Assembly (NCBI RefSeq): GCF_035918095.1
Contig: NZ_CP109137.1
Coordinates: 2,544,001-2,608,000 of the forward strand
Source: Streptomyces sp. NBC_01750
GTDB taxonomy: Bacteria; Actinomycetota; Actinomycetes; Streptomycetales; Streptomycetaceae
DNA: 64,000 nt
Direction: 5' to 3'
Made by a program: the position numbers and the translations under genes. Below, piece after piece: positions 15,940 to 26,064 of the stretch (position 1 is its first letter; every line of letters starts with the position of its first letter). The notes beneath the pieces were generated by a model that was not told where the DNA came from, made no database searches, and saw only the letters and a program-made list of their open reading frames with translations.

Positions 15940-18618
15940 ATGACCGACCCCGTAGGCAAGCTTCCGAGCGAGCTCGACCAGCTCCCGGATCGTGATGCCG
16001 AAGAAACCGCCGAGTGGGCGGCATCCCTCGACGCCGTCACCGAGCACGCAGGACCTCACCGCGCCGCGTATCTGATGCGCCGCACCCTTCAGCACGCCGA
16101 GAGGGCCGGTGTCCCCGTGCCCCGGCTGCTGGAGACGGACTACGTCAACACCATCCCCACCTCCGCCGAGCCCGCTTTCGACGGCGACGAGGCGATGGAA
16201 GCCCGGATCACCGCATGGAACCGCTGGAACGCGGCCGCCATGGTCACCCGCGGCTCCCGCTTCGGCGTCGGCGGGCACATCGCCACCTTCGCCTCCGCCG
16301 CCTGGCTCTACGAGACCGGCTTCAACCACTTCTTCCGCGGCAAGGAAGGCGACGGCTCGGGCGACCAGCTCTACATCCAGGGCCACGCCTCGCCCGGCAT
16401 CTACGCCCGCGCCTTCCTCGACGGCCGCCTGTCCGAGCAGCAGCTCGACAACTTCCGGCAGGAGGCGGGCGGCAACGGACTACCGTCCTACCCGCACCCG
16501 CGCCGGCTGCCCTGGCTGTGGGAGTTCCCCACGGTCTCCATGGGCCTCGGCCCGCTCTCCGCGATCTACCAGGCGCGCTTCAACCGCTATCTGGCCAACC
16601 GCGGCATCAAGGACACCGCGGGCTCGCATGTCTGGGCCTTCCTCGGTGACGGCGAGATGGACGAACCCGAGTCGACCGCCGCCCTCGCCCTCGCGGCCCG
16701 TGAGCGGCTCGACAACCTGACCTTCGTCATCAACTGCAATCTGCAGCGCCTCGACGGTCCGGTCCGTGCCAACTTCCGTGTGGTGCAGGAGCTGGAGGCC
16801 CAGTTCCGCGGCGCCGGCTGGAACGTCATCAAGACACTGTGGGGCTCCGCCTGGGACGAGCTGTTCCGGCTCGACACCACGGGTGCGCTGGTGCGCAGGC
16901 TGCGCGAGGTGCCGGACGCCCAGTTCCAGACGTATGCGACGCGTGATGTGGCGTACATCCGCGAGCACTTCTTCGGCGCCGAACCCGCGCTCGTCGAGCT
17001 GGCGAAGCTGCTCGGCGACGCGAAGATCGCCGAGTGCTTCTACACCTCCCGCGGTGGCCACGAGGCCCGCAAGGTGTACGCGGCGTACAGGGCGGCGGTC
17101 GAGCACAAGGGCGCGCCGACCGTGATCCTCGCGCAGACGGTGAAGGGCTACACGCTCGGCAAGGGCTTCGAGTCGAAGAACGCCAACCACCAGATGAAGA
17201 AACTGACCGTCGACGAGTTCAAGGGCATGCGGGATCTGCTCGGACTCCCGATCCCGGACAGTGCCTTCGCCGACGGCCTGGTGCCCTACGGCCACCCCGG
17301 CGCCGACTCCCCCGAGGTCCGCTATCTGACCGAGCGCCGCGCGGCACTCGGCGGTCCGGCCCCGGCCCGCCGGGTGCAGGCCGTGGCACTGCCCGAGCCG
17401 GAGGAGCGCGGCTTCAAGGCGCTCGAAAAGGGCTCCGGCAAGCAGGAGATGGCCACCACCATGGCCTTCGTACGCCTGGTGAAGGACCTGATGCGGGACA
17501 AGGAGACCGGCAAGCGCTGGGTTCCGATCGTCCCGGACGAGGCCCGCACCTTCGGCATGGAGTCACTCTTCCCCTCGGCCGGCATCTACTCCCCGCTGGG
17601 CCAGACGTACGAACCGGTCGACCGCGACCAGTTGATGTACTACAAGGAGGCCAAGGACGGCCAGATCCTCAACGAGGGGATCACCGAGGCCGGCGCCATG
17701 GCCGACTTCATCGCCGCCGCCACGTCGTACGCGACGCACGGCGAGCCGATGATCCCGTTCTACATCTTCTACTCGATGTTCGGCTGGCAGCGCACGGCCG
17801 ACCAGATGTGGCAGCTCGCCGACCAGCTCGGCAAGGGCTTCATCGTCGGCGCGACCGCCGGCCGTACGACGCTCACCGGCGAGGGCCTGCAGCACGCGGA
17901 CGGCCATTCGCAGCTGATCGCGGCCACGAACCCGGCATCGCTCAACTACGACCCGGCCTTCGGGTACGAGATCGCCGTCATCGTCAAGGACGGCCTGCGC
18001 CGGATGTACGGCCAGGCACCCGAGGACAACGAGAACGTCTTCTACTACCTGACGGTCTACAACGAGCCGAAGCCGCAGCCCCCGATGCCGGAGGGTGTCG
18101 AGGAGGGGATCCTGCGCGGTCTCTACCGCTTCAAGGAGGGCGTGGCCACGTCCGCGGACTCGCCGCGGCTGCAGCTGCTGGCCTCCGGCACGGCGATCCA
18201 CTGGGCCCTCGAGGCGCAGGAACTGCTCACCGCCGACTGGGGAGTCACGGCCGATGTCTGGTCCGCGACCTCCTGGGGCGAGCTGCGGCGTGACGCGCTG
18301 GAGTGCGACGAGGCGCTGCTGCGCGGCGAGCAGCGCATTCCGTACGTGACCCAGGCGCTGGAGGGTGCTCCGGGCCCGGTGCTCGCGGTCAGCGACTGGA
18401 TGCGCCAGGTCCCGGACCAGATCAGCCAGTGGGTCGAGCAGGACTACTCCTCGCTCGGCACGGACGGTTTCGGTCTCTCCGACACCCGTGACGCGGCCCG
18501 CCGCCACTTCGGCGTCGACGCCCGGTCGATCACGGTCGCGGCGCTGGCCCAGCTGGCCAAGCGCGGCGAGGTGCCTGCGTCGGCCGTGAAGGAAGCGCGC
18601 GAGCGCTACGGCCTGTAG
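15940..18618 (+). CDS. aceE: Pyruvate dehydrogenase E1 component, homodimeric type
   Basis: 892 residues, the usual length of the single-chain AceE. The thiamine diphosphate site is visible as [14 protein letters not shown] followed by [14 protein letters not shown] (GDG...N), and the N-terminal substrate region as [27 protein letters not shown]. The enzyme decarboxylates pyruvate and passes the acetyl group to the lipoyl domains of E2. It acts in the cytoplasm with SucB/LpdA encoded upstream. GGAAGGCGG precedes the ATG. It has its own promoter region and terminator and is probably transcribed alone. Confidence 0.95.
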   Translation: MTDPVGKLPSELDQLPDRDAEETAEWAASLDAVTEHAGPHRAAYLMRRTLQHAERAGVPVPRLLETDYVNTIPTSAEPAFDGDEAMEARITAWNRWNAAAMVTRGSRFGVGGHIATFASAAWLYETGFNHFFRGKEGDGSGDQLYIQGHASPGIYARAFLDGRLSEQQLDNFRQEAGGNGLPSYPHPRRLPWLWEFPTVSMGLGPLSAIYQARFNRYLANRGIKDTAGSHVWAFLGDGEMDEPESTAALALAARERLDNLTFVINCNLQRLDGPVRANFRVVQELEAQFRGAGWNVIKTLWGSAWDELFRLDTTGALVRRLREVPDAQFQTYATRDVAYIREHFFGAEPALVELAKLLGDAKIAECFYTSRGGHEARKVYAAYRAAVEHKGAPTVILAQTVKGYTLGKGFESKNANHQMKKLTVDEFKGMRDLLGLPIPDSAFADGLVPYGHPGADSPEVRYLTERRAALGGPAPARRVQAVALPEPEERGFKALEKGSGKQEMATTMAFVRLVKDLMRDKETGKRWVPIVPDEARTFGMESLFPSAGIYSPLGQTYEPVDRDQLMYYKEAKDGQILNEGITEAGAMADFIAAATSYATHGEPMIPFYIFYSMFGWQRTADQMWQLADQLGKGFIVGATAGRTTLTGEGLQHADGHSQLIAATNPASLNYDPAFGYEIAVIVKDGLRRMYGQAPEDNENVFYYLTVYNEPKPQPPMPEGVEEGILRGLYRFKEGVATSADSPRLQLLASGTAIHWALEAQELLTADWGVTADVWSATSWGELRRDALECDEALLRGEQRIPYVTQALEGAPGPVLAVSDWMRQVPDQISQWVEQDYSSLGTDGFGLSDTRDAARRHFGVDARSITVAALAQLAKRGEVPASAVKEARERYGL

Positions 18619-18637
18619 CAGGCCTGAGCAACCCCCG

Positions 18638-18667
18638 GCGACCCCCCGACGGCCGCCGGGGGGTCGC
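18638..18667 (+). terminator. Terminator after aceE
   Basis: GCGACCCCCC and GGGGGGTCGC form a 10-bp stem around a ten-base loop, 20 bases after the aceE stop codon. Confidence 0.75.
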
Positions 18668-18802
18668 GTATGACGAGGACGCGCCGGGGGCGACGGCGCA
18701 AACCTGGTGCACGCGGGGTGCACGGTCGCTGCCGGCCGGGCACCCGGCCCGGGATGACCGAACCCCAGGAGCCGCTCGCCCGAGCTGCGCAATGATGGAG
18801 GC

Positions 18803-19768
18803 ATGCGTGCTGCCCGGCTGATCAAGATGGTGCTGCTGCTCCAGGCCAGGCCCTCCATGACCGGCGCGGAGCTGGCGCGGGAACTTCAGGTGTCGGAGCG
18901 GACCATCACCCGGGACGCCCTCGCACTCTCGGAGGCCGGTGTCCCGGTCTACGCCGACCGGGGCCGGGCCGGCGGCTACCGGCTGGTCGGCGGCTACCGC
19001 ACCCGGCTCACCGGGCTCGGGCGCAGTGAGGCCGAGGCCCTCTTCCTCTCCGGGCTCCCGGGCGCGCTGCGGGAGATGGGGCTCGAGGACGCGGCGTCCG
19101 CGGCACGTCTGAAGGTGTCCGCGGCGCTGCTGCCGTCGCTCAGGGACGCCTCCGATTCGGCGGCGCAGCGGTTCCATCTGGACGCGCCCGGCTGGTACCA
19201 GGAGCCCAAGACGCCGGAGCTGCTGCCCGCGGTCGCCGAGGCGGTCTGGGACGACCGCCGTATCAAGGCCCGATACCGACGCCGGGACGCCGAGGTGGAA
19301 CGAGAATTGGAGCCGTACGGACTCGTTCTCAAGGCAGGCGTCTGGTACCTGTGCGCCCGCGCCCGCACGGCCTTCCGGGTGTACCGGATCGACCGGTTCA
19401 CGGCGGTGGACATGGACGGCCAACTCTTCGACCGCGACGAGGACTTCGACCTGCCAGCCTTCTGGGAGGACCGAGCGGCCCGGTTCGTACGCTCCATCCT
19501 CCGCGCCGAGGTGGTGGTCCGGGTCACTGAGGAAGGCGCGCGGCGGCTGCCGTATGTCACGGACCGGGCAGCGGCCCGCGAGGCGCTGGCGGCGGCGGAA
19601 GGGCCGGACGGGCAGGGCCGGATGACGCTCACTCTGCCGGTGGAGTCCCATGAGGTGGCGTACGGGCAGCTGTTCGCGCTGGGCCCGGACGTGGAGCTCC
19701 TGGAACCGCCGGAGCTGCGTGCGCTGTTCGCCGATTCGTCGGAGCGGGCGGCCCGGCTCTACAGGTAG
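18803..19768 (+). CDS. WYL-domain transcriptional regulator (HTH + WYL)
   Basis: 321 residues. The N-terminal HTH_11 domain (LIKMVLLLQARPSMTGAELAREL, then VSERTITRDALALSEAGVPVYADRG) is followed by the WYL domain (RIKARYRR..., VLKAGVWYLCARARTAFRVYRIDRFT) and its C-terminal extension (VRVTEEGARRLPYV). WYL proteins sense small molecules or nucleic acids and often regulate an adjacent gene; here the convergent SDR gene ends five bases away, a common pairing in Streptomyces. The ATG at 18803 follows ATGGAGGC. Confidence 0.88.
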   Translation: MRAARLIKMVLLLQARPSMTGAELARELQVSERTITRDALALSEAGVPVYADRGRAGGYRLVGGYRTRLTGLGRSEAEALFLSGLPGALREMGLEDAASAARLKVSAALLPSLRDASDSAAQRFHLDAPGWYQEPKTPELLPAVAEAVWDDRRIKARYRRRDAEVERELEPYGLVLKAGVWYLCARARTAFRVYRIDRFTAVDMDGQLFDRDEDFDLPAFWEDRAARFVRSILRAEVVVRVTEEGARRLPYVTDRAAAREALAAAEGPDGQGRMTLTLPVESHEVAYGQLFALGPDVELLEPPELRALFADSSERAARLYR

Positions 19769-19773
19769 CCGCG

Positions 19774-20691
19774 CTATCTGTAATCCGTCAAGGAGGGTTC
19801 CGCTCCCACCGCCTCCTGCAGCATGAAGGCCCAGACGTCCGGCCGGCTGCCGTCCGTGTCCGTGAAGCCGTATACCTTCGCCAGCTGCCCGCTGTCGAGC
19901 GACCGGCCGCTCCAGCGGGCCCGTTCCGGGTCCGCGGCGAGCGCCGCGACGGCCCGGCCGGTGTAGTCCGGCGTCTCGGAGAGTGCCCAGTGCGCCTGCT
20001 TCGCGATCGCGTCGCGCCAGGTCTCCTCCGTGACGCCCATGATGTCGAGCATCTCCTCGGAGCGGATGAAGCCCGGGGTGACCGCCACCGCCGTGCCGCC
20101 GACGCTCTTCAGTTCCTCGCCGAGGATGAAGGCCATCCGGATCGGGGCGTTCTTGGCGAGGTCGTAGTAGAAGTTCTCCCGGAAGCGCGTGTTCCACTCG
20201 GCCGTGCCGTCGGTGACCTCGACGACCAGACCGCCGGGCTGCCGCACCATCAGGGGAAGCGCGATGCTGCTGGTGATGATGTGGCTCTTCGCGCCGAGTT
20301 CGAGCATCCGCAGCCCGCGGTCCAGGTCGACGTCCCACATCTTCGTGTTGAAGTCGAGCAGGTGGTTGCCGCCCCAGATGTCGTTGACCAGGATGTCGAG
20401 CCGGCCGTGATCCCTCTCGATCCGCTCGACCAGCGCCCGTACCTGCTCCGGCTCCAGATGGTCCGTCGGTACGGCGACGGCCTCGCCACCCGCCGCCGTG
20501 ACCAGTTCCGCCGTCTCCTCGATGGTCTCGGTCGCCCGGCCGACCTCGCTGACCTGCGCGCGGGTGGTCCGTCCCGTCACATACACGGTCGCGCCCGCGG
20601 CGCCCAGCTGTACGGCGATGGCCCGGCCCGCGCCCCGGGTCGCGCCGGCGACCAGTGCGATTTTCCCTGCCAGTGGTGTGTCCGTCGTCAT
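19774..20691 (-). CDS. Short-chain dehydrogenase/reductase (SDR)
   Basis: 305 residues with a Rossmann NAD(P) motif (ALVAGATRGAGRAIAVQLG), the NTVYVTGR-type acid/basic cofactor region (VYVTGRTTR, suggesting NADP) and the structural IDILVNDIWGG motif. The catalytic region is unusual: ITSSIALPL gives the Ser, and YYDLAKNAP carries Tyr-x3-Lys. The C-terminus is longer than in classical SDRs. The substrate is unknown. It is convergent with the WYL regulator, which may control it. Starts at MTTDTPLAGK; no strong ribosome site is seen. Confidence 0.8.
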   Translation of the reverse strand: MTTDTPLAGKIALVAGATRGAGRAIAVQLGAAGATVYVTGRTTRAQVSEVGRATETIEETAELVTAAGGEAVAVPTDHLEPEQVRALVERIERDHGRLDILVNDIWGGNHLLDFNTKMWDVDLDRGLRMLELGAKSHIITSSIALPLMVRQPGGLVVEVTDGTAEWNTRFRENFYYDLAKNAPIRMAFILGEELKSVGGTAVAVTPGFIRSEEMLDIMGVTEETWRDAIAKQAHWALSETPDYTGRAVAALAADPERARWSGRSLDSGQLAKVYGFTDTDGSRPDVWAFMLQEAVGAEPSLTDYR

Positions 20692-20802
20692 ACGCCGACC
20701 GTCGCACGTATACCCGACATCCTCTGTCCGCCATTCGAAAGAGTCAGCATTTCGGCGGCTCCGCGTGCGCCGCCCCCCGCCAACCACGATGCTTGTCCCG
20801 TG

Positions 20803-21324
20803 ATGGACGAGACGGAGTTCTGGGAGATCATCGACAGCACCCGCGAGGCCGCCGAGGGCGACCCCGAGGACCATGCCGATCTGCTGGTCGAGCGGCTGCT
20901 GCAGCTCGACCCCGACTCCGTGCTGGACTTCGCCCGGCACTTCGAGGCGCGCTACAACCGCGCGTACCGCTGGGATCTGTGGGGTGCGGCCGCCGTGCTG
21001 CTCGCCGGTGCCAGCGACGACGCCTTCGACTACTTCCGCTGCTGGCTGATCGGGCAGGGCCGGGAGATCTTCGAGGGCGCGCTGCACGACCCGGACTCGC
21101 TGGCCGAGCTGCTGGACGAGTTCGACGAGGACATCGACGGGGACGGCGAGGAGCTGGGGTACGCGGCGGACGAGGCGTACGAGCAGCTCACCGGTGTGGT
21201 GGCACCGGATCTGGGGATCCCGCCGCAGACCGCCGAGCCGCTGGGCACGCCGTTCGACTTCGACGACGACGCGGCTCTGGCGCAACGTTTCCCCCGGCTC
21301 TGGGAGCGCTTCGGAAACGTGTGA
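20803..21324 (+). CDS. DUF4240 domain protein
   Basis: 173 acidic residues with the DUF4240 pattern: MDETEFWEIIDSTR at the start, RYNRAYRWDLWGAAAVLLAGASDDAFDYFRCWLIGQG in the middle (in pieces), and a very acidic LDEFDEDIDGDGEELGY region. Similar domains are found in phage-conflict and immunity-type proteins, but no role is established here. A GTG directly before the ATG is in frame and could be used. It is a single gene, divergent from the SDR and convergent with the GNAT gene. Confidence 0.75.
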   Translation: MDETEFWEIIDSTREAAEGDPEDHADLLVERLLQLDPDSVLDFARHFEARYNRAYRWDLWGAAAVLLAGASDDAFDYFRCWLIGQGREIFEGALHDPDSLAELLDEFDEDIDGDGEELGYAADEAYEQLTGVVAPDLGIPPQTAEPLGTPFDFDDDAALAQRFPRLWERFGNV

Positions 21325-21333
21325 GAACGGTCC

Positions 21334-21843
21334 TCAGAGGGTGAGGCTGCGGCCCATCATCACATCGTCGACGTACCGCCCTTCCAGCCAGAACTCCCCC
21401 GGCAGTACGCCCTCGACCGCGAAGCCCTCCGACTCGTACAGCGTGCGGGCCGGCGTGTTGTGTCCGAGCACCCGCAGCGTCATCCGGACCGCGCCCTGGC
21501 GGCGCGCCTCGTCGAACGACGCCCGCAGCAGCGCTCGCGCGATGCCGCGGCCGCGCGCGTGTCCGGCCACGGCGAGGCCCTGGATCTGCCGCACATGCCG
21601 GTTGCAGGCGAGCGGGGTGGGCGGGATCAGCCGGATGTAGCCGGTGATCGTGCCGTCACCGTCCTCGGCGATGTCCTCAGCGACCAGGAAGTCCTCGGGC
21701 CGGTGGTTCGCATCGAAGAAAGGGTCGTACGGCGGCTTCGGCCTCGGCTGCACGGCGTGCAGCGGCGACCAGGTGTCCCGGTCGAGCGCACCGAGCGCTG
21801 CTTCGTCGGTGTGACGTGCGGGGCGTATGTGCGACAGGGACAT
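21334..21843 (-). CDS. GNAT-family N-acetyltransferase
   Basis: 169 residues with a GNAT fold: beta-strand GYIRLIPP, acetyl-CoA loop IQGLAVAGHARGRGIARALL (Q/RxxGxA type: ARGRGIA) and the C-terminal LGHNTPARTLYESEGF motif. Acceptor unknown. It starts at ATG 21843; a GTG nine bases upstream is possible, and neither has a clear ribosome site. Divergent from the epimerase gene with only 45 bases between. Confidence 0.85.
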   Translation of the reverse strand: MSLSHIRPARHTDEAALGALDRDTWSPLHAVQPRPKPPYDPFFDANHRPEDFLVAEDIAEDGDGTITGYIRLIPPTPLACNRHVRQIQGLAVAGHARGRGIARALLRASFDEARRQGAVRMTLRVLGHNTPARTLYESEGFAVEGVLPGEFWLEGRYVDDVMMGRSLTL

Positions 21844-21888
21844 GGGCGTCACTGTGCCACGGGGCCGCGCGGGGGCAGGATGGGGGCC

Positions 21889-22779
21889 ATGCGGATCGCG
21901 GTCACCGGTTCCACCGGACTCATCGGTACGGCACTCGTGCGCTCGCTGCGCACCGACGGGCACGAGGTGGTGCGCCTGGTGCGGCGACCCGCGCGGGCCG
22001 GGGACGAGGTGGAGTGGGACCCGCACCGGCAGTACGTCGACGTGGCCGGCCTGGTGGGCTGCGAGGGCGTGGTGAATCTCGCCGGGGCCGGTGTCGGTGC
22101 GCGCCGCTGGACGGATGCGTACCGCAAGGAGATCCGGGACAGCCGGGTGCTCGGCACGGCGGCGATCGCTGAGGCCGTCGCCACACTGGACGTACCTCCG
22201 AGGGTGCTGGTCTGCGGGAGCGCCGTCGGCTACTACGGCGACACCGGGGAGCGTGCGGTGGACGAGGGTGCGCCGGCCGGGGACGGGTTCCTGTCGAAGA
22301 TGTGCGTGGAGTGGGAGGAGGCGGCGGCCCCGGCCGAGGAGGCGGGCGTGCGGACCGCCTTCGCGCGTACCGGTCTTGTGGTGGCCCGCAAGGGCGGCGC
22401 GTGGGGCCGGATGTTCCCGCTCTTCAAAGCGGGCCTCGGCGGGCGGCTGGGCAACGGCCGGCAGTACTGGAGCTTCATCGCCCTGCATGACGAGGTCGCG
22501 GCGCTGCGGCACATCCTCGACACCGAGTCTCTGTCGGGGCCGGTGAATCTCACGGCCCCTGACCCGGTCACCAACAGCGAGGTGACGGCGGCGATGGGCC
22601 GGGCGCTGCACCGGCCGACGGTGTTCGCCGTCCCCGCGCCCGCGCTGCGGATCGCGCTGGGCGAGCTGGCCGGGGACATTCTGAGCAGCCAGCGGGTGCT
22701 GCCGGCCCGGCTGCTGGAGTCGGGCTTCTCGTTCGCCTTTCCGGGCATCGACGAGGCGGTCGGCGCGGCGCTGCGGTAG
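21889..22779 (+). CDS. TIGR01777-family NAD-dependent epimerase/oxidoreductase (YfcH-like)
   Basis: 296 residues. Rossmann motif MRIAVTGSTGLIGTALVRSL, the family's VVNLAGAGVGARRWTDAYRKEIRDSR, and the C-terminal DUF1731 part (VPAPALRIALGELAGDILSSQRVLPARLLESGF). The extended-SDR Tyr-x3-Lys is replaced (SAVGYYGDTGE present, Lys absent at the usual place), as generally in this family, whose reaction is not settled. A second ATG nine bases upstream (21880) is in frame. Confidence 0.88.
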   Translation: MRIAVTGSTGLIGTALVRSLRTDGHEVVRLVRRPARAGDEVEWDPHRQYVDVAGLVGCEGVVNLAGAGVGARRWTDAYRKEIRDSRVLGTAAIAEAVATLDVPPRVLVCGSAVGYYGDTGERAVDEGAPAGDGFLSKMCVEWEEAAAPAEEAGVRTAFARTGLVVARKGGAWGRMFPLFKAGLGGRLGNGRQYWSFIALHDEVAALRHILDTESLSGPVNLTAPDPVTNSEVTAAMGRALHRPTVFAVPAPALRIALGELAGDILSSQRVLPARLLESGFSFAFPGIDEAVGAALR

Positions 22780-22950
22780 CGCCTTGCGGCCGGCCGGCCG
22801 CCGTGTGCGCCCCCGCGCTCCGGTGCTCCACGGCGTGCGCGACTCGCGGTACGGCGACGGCTCCCTAGTCTCGGTCCGAACTCGGGTATTCCGGGGGCAT
22901 GGTGGGGGCATGAGCCTCCCACCAGCCGCGCCGACCTCGGGGAGGGGCAC

Positions 22951-24276
22951 GTGCTCAGCAGCGCTCACCATGCGGATGTCGTCATCGTCGGGGCCGGGAT
23001 CGCCGGTCTCTCGGCGGCTCATCAACTGACCAGCGCAGGCGTCTCGGTCAGCGTTCTGGAGGCCGCCCCTCATGTGGGCGGACGGATGGCCACCCAGCAG
23101 ATCGACGGTTTCCGGCTCGACCGCATAGGCCAGTTGCTCAACACCTCGTATCCGGAGCTGCGTCGCTCGGCGGGGCTCGGCGATGTCGTCCTGCGGCCCT
23201 TCTCGCCCGGTGTGCTCGTGCACAGTGGAGGGCGGCTCCGGCGGACCGGTGAAGCGGGGAGCGCACGGCGGGGGTCCCCCCACGCCCTGCGGGGCGTAGG
23301 GGGCGCATTCACCGTGGCGCGCGCCCTCGCGAGCGCCCCCCGGCCGCTCGACCAGGCCCGGCTCGGCGCATCTCTCGCCCGCCTCGCCGCCACTCCCGTG
23401 GAGCGCCTTCTCGCCCGCCCCGAGCGGCCCACCGCGAACTCGCTCTGCGCCCGCGGCCTCCCGGCCCGTACGGTCCACGGCTTCCTGCGCCCGCTGCTCT
23501 CGGCGCTGCTCTGCGACCCGGCGCTGGACACCTCCAGCCGGTGCGCCGATCTGGCGCTGCGCGGCTTCGCGCGCGGCCGGATGTGCGTCCCCGAAGGCGG
23601 TGCCGCGGCGCTGCCCGAGCGGCTGGCGGCGTCGCTGCCGTCCGGCACCGTACATACCGGGGTGTGGGTCACCGACGCCTCGATCACGCAGGTCACGACC
23701 AAGGAGTACGGCGACATCGGCTGCCGTGCCCTGGTGCTGGCCACCGGCGCCCGCGCGGCCGCGGAGCTCCTTCCGGGCCTGCGCGTACCGCCCTTCCACC
23801 CCGTGACGGTCCTTCACCACACGGCGCCCGCGCCGCCGCTGAGCGACCCGGCGCTCCTGCTGGACGCGGACCACGGCGGTCCCGTCTCGCACACGGCGGT
23901 GATGAGCGAGGTCGATCCGTCGCGCGCCCCGCACGGCCGCGTACTGATCTCGTCGACCGTGCTCGGGACTCCTCCGCCGGATCTGGACCGCACCGTCCGC
24001 ACCCACCTCGCCACGCTCTATGGCACGCCCACGGACGACTGGGAACTGCTCGCCGTCCACCACGACCCGGAGGCGGTGCCAGCGATGCCGCCGCCGCACG
24101 ATCTGCGCCGTCCGGTGCGGCTGCTGTCCGGCCTCTACGTCTGCGGCGACCACCGCGACACGAGCACGGTCCAGGGCGCGCTCTTCTCGGGCCGCCGGGC
24201 CGCGGACGCGATCCTGCGCGACTTCGGCCTCCAGCAGCCCGGGTACGAAACGGTCGCGCTCTCGGCGGTCGCCTAG
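22951..24276 (+). CDS. FAD-dependent amine-oxidase/phytoene-dehydrogenase-like oxidoreductase
   Basis: 441 residues with the dinucleotide-binding start VVIVGAGIAGLSAAHQL, the downstream GGR motif (HVGGRMATQQIDGFRLDRIGQ) and a C-terminal FAD site GLYVCGDHRDTSTVQGALFSGRRAA. Such proteins oxidise or isomerise lipophilic substrates; none is predicted. An Arg/Pro/Gly-rich loop near residues 100-118 (RRTGEAGSARRGSPHALRG) is encoded by a small GC palindrome at 23274-23304 and may be a repeat insertion. GTG 22951 follows GGGGAGGGG. Confidence 0.82.
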   Translation: MLSSAHHADVVIVGAGIAGLSAAHQLTSAGVSVSVLEAAPHVGGRMATQQIDGFRLDRIGQLLNTSYPELRRSAGLGDVVLRPFSPGVLVHSGGRLRRTGEAGSARRGSPHALRGVGGAFTVARALASAPRPLDQARLGASLARLAATPVERLLARPERPTANSLCARGLPARTVHGFLRPLLSALLCDPALDTSSRCADLALRGFARGRMCVPEGGAAALPERLAASLPSGTVHTGVWVTDASITQVTTKEYGDIGCRALVLATGARAAAELLPGLRVPPFHPVTVLHHTAPAPPLSDPALLLDADHGGPVSHTAVMSEVDPSRAPHGRVLISSTVLGTPPPDLDRTVRTHLATLYGTPTDDWELLAVHHDPEAVPAMPPPHDLRRPVRLLSGLYVCGDHRDTSTVQGALFSGRRAADAILRDFGLQQPGYETVALSAVA

Positions 24277-24291
24277 GCCGGCACCATCAGG

Positions 24292-24360
24292 CCCCGTCCG
24301 CGATCGCGGACGGGGTCCGGGGCTGAACCCGGGGGCCCGCCCCGGACCCCGGGTTCAGCC
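24292..24360. terminator. Double hairpin terminator between convergent genes
   Basis: Two stems in a row: the perfect palindrome CCCCGTCCGCGA-TCGCGGACGGGG (24292-24315) and GGCTGAACCCGGGG / CCCCGGGTTCAGCC (24321-24334 with 24347-24360). It can serve the FAD oxidoreductase gene on + and the NsdA-like gene on -; the second stem reaches into the stop codon of the latter. Confidence 0.75.
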
Positions 24361-25815
24361 CAGCGCGGCGACCCGGTCGCGATAGTTCCGTACCGCCGCC
24401 GCGTCCCGGTACGGCTCGAGCCGCCGCTCGAATTCGCGTACGTACTCCACCGCCCGCGCCGACCGCATCTCCGACACCTGCAGCGCCGCCTCCGCCCCCA
24501 GCGCGCATGCCTGGTCCAGCTCGCCCAGTCCGAGCCGGGCGGAGGCCAGCACCACGCGGCAGAAGAGGCGGCTGCGCGCGAACGCCGGGGCGCGCAGCTG
24601 GAGCGAGCGCTCGGCATGCTGCACCGCCGGCCGGTACTGCTGCAGATCCCGGTGGCAGTGCCCGAATTCGTCGGCGAGCTGCGCCTCGTCGAAGAATCGC
24701 GCCCAGTGCGGCACATCGTCGCCGGGCCGCGCCGTCTCCAGCGCCCGCTCCGCCCGTACGAGCGAGGCCGTACACGCCCGCGCCTCGCCCAGCACGCCGT
24801 GCCCGCGCGCCTCGACGGAGTGCAGCAGCGCCTGCACCACCGGCGGAGCCGCCGAGCCGACTCCCTGCTGGGCGACGCGTGTCAGCTGCACCGCTTCGCG
24901 TCCATGCCCCAGATAGACCGCCTGCCGGCTCATGGTCACCAGCACATACGCGCCGTATGCCCGATCGCCCGCCGCCTGGGAGAGCCGCAGCGCCTGGACG
25001 AAGTAGCGCTGGGCGAGGCCGTGGGCCGCGATGTCGTACGAGGTCCAGCCGGCCAGCCGGGTCAGATCGGCCGCCGCGGCGAACAGCCGCCGCCCGGTCA
25101 CCTCCCCGTAGGTGCCGCGCAGCATCGGCTCGGCCTCGTGCTCGAGATAGCGCACCAGCGCCTGCCTGGCGTGCCCGCCGCCGTAGGCGTGGTCGAGGGT
25201 CCGGAACAGCTCGCCGACCGAGCGCAGCGCCGCGATGTCGCCGCTGGAGACCTTCTGGCCGGGGCCCCGGTCCGTGCCGCGCTGCCGTGGGACGGCGATC
25301 CTGCCCTGGGCGGGGATACGGGCGGTCCCGTTCTGGACCGCGTCCGCCCGGCGCTCGTCGGCCCGGCTCACCCGCTCGTCGGCCCGGCCGATCAGCCAGT
25401 CCCTGCTCGGCACCACGAGCCCGGCCGGAGTGAAGGCGATCTTCCGCAGCTCCGCGTGGCTGCCGGAGTCCTTGCGCCACAGGCCGCTCACGATGTCCAC
25501 GGCCTCCTCGGGCGTGGCCGCGAACTCCAGACCGGCGTAGACGGGCGCACAGGCGTCCAGACCCAGGTCCTGCGCCGAGAGCCGGCGGCCGAGCCGCCGT
25601 GTGAACACCTCGGCGATCAGGGCGGGGGTCGTGCCGCGAGGCTGCTGGCCGCGCAGCCAGCGGGTCACGGAGGTCTTGTCGTAGCGCAGATCCAGGCCGT
25701 GCTCGAGGCCGAGCTGGTCCACTCTGCGGGCTAGGCCTGCGTTGGAGAATCCGGCTTCTGCGATGAGCGCGGCGAGCTGTCGGTTGGGGATGCGCTGCGG
25801 AGGTCGTTCCGTCAT
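24355..25815 (-). CDS. NsdA-like regulator: N-terminal HTH with TPR-like repeats
   Basis: 486 residues. The N-terminus (RQLAALIAEAGFSNAGLARRV; TSVTRWLRGQQPRGTTP) is a Cro/XRE-like DNA-binding segment of the kind in NsdA and related streptomycete proteins; helical repeats with TPR character follow from about residue 190 (RYFVQALRLSQAAGDRAYGAYVL; VVQALLHSVEARGHGVLGEA). NsdA homologues delay differentiation and antibiotic production in Streptomyces; several paralogues exist per genome, so the exact role here is open. It is divergent from lipB across 249 bases. Confidence 0.75.
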   Translation of the reverse strand: MTERPPQRIPNRQLAALIAEAGFSNAGLARRVDQLGLEHGLDLRYDKTSVTRWLRGQQPRGTTPALIAEVFTRRLGRRLSAQDLGLDACAPVYAGLEFAATPEEAVDIVSGLWRKDSGSHAELRKIAFTPAGLVVPSRDWLIGRADERVSRADERRADAVQNGTARIPAQGRIAVPRQRGTDRGPGQKVSSGDIAALRSVGELFRTLDHAYGGGHARQALVRYLEHEAEPMLRGTYGEVTGRRLFAAAADLTRLAGWTSYDIAAHGLAQRYFVQALRLSQAAGDRAYGAYVLVTMSRQAVYLGHGREAVQLTRVAQQGVGSAAPPVVQALLHSVEARGHGVLGEARACTASLVRAERALETARPGDDVPHWARFFDEAQLADEFGHCHRDLQQYRPAVQHAERSLQLRAPAFARSRLFCRVVLASARLGLGELDQACALGAEAALQVSEMRSARAVEYVREFERRLEPYRDAAAVRNYRDRVAALG

Positions 25816-26064
25816 CAGCTGTGCGGTCTCCTGCCTTCCGGGCCTGGAGCAGCCCTCATGGAACGGCGCGAATTTAGCCGCCCCTACGGCTCGGCCCGCC
25901 AGCTTCGCCCCACATTCATCCGATCGTGTGAGGATTGGGGACGTCGCTGACAGGCGCCGCGTGACCGGGAACTGCCCGGCACCTGCCCGGCCGCCGTTTC
26001 CGGAGCCGCCGTACAGTGGCTAGGCGCGATGAGTGCAGGGTGAAGGTTCTAGGGAGGCACAGCC

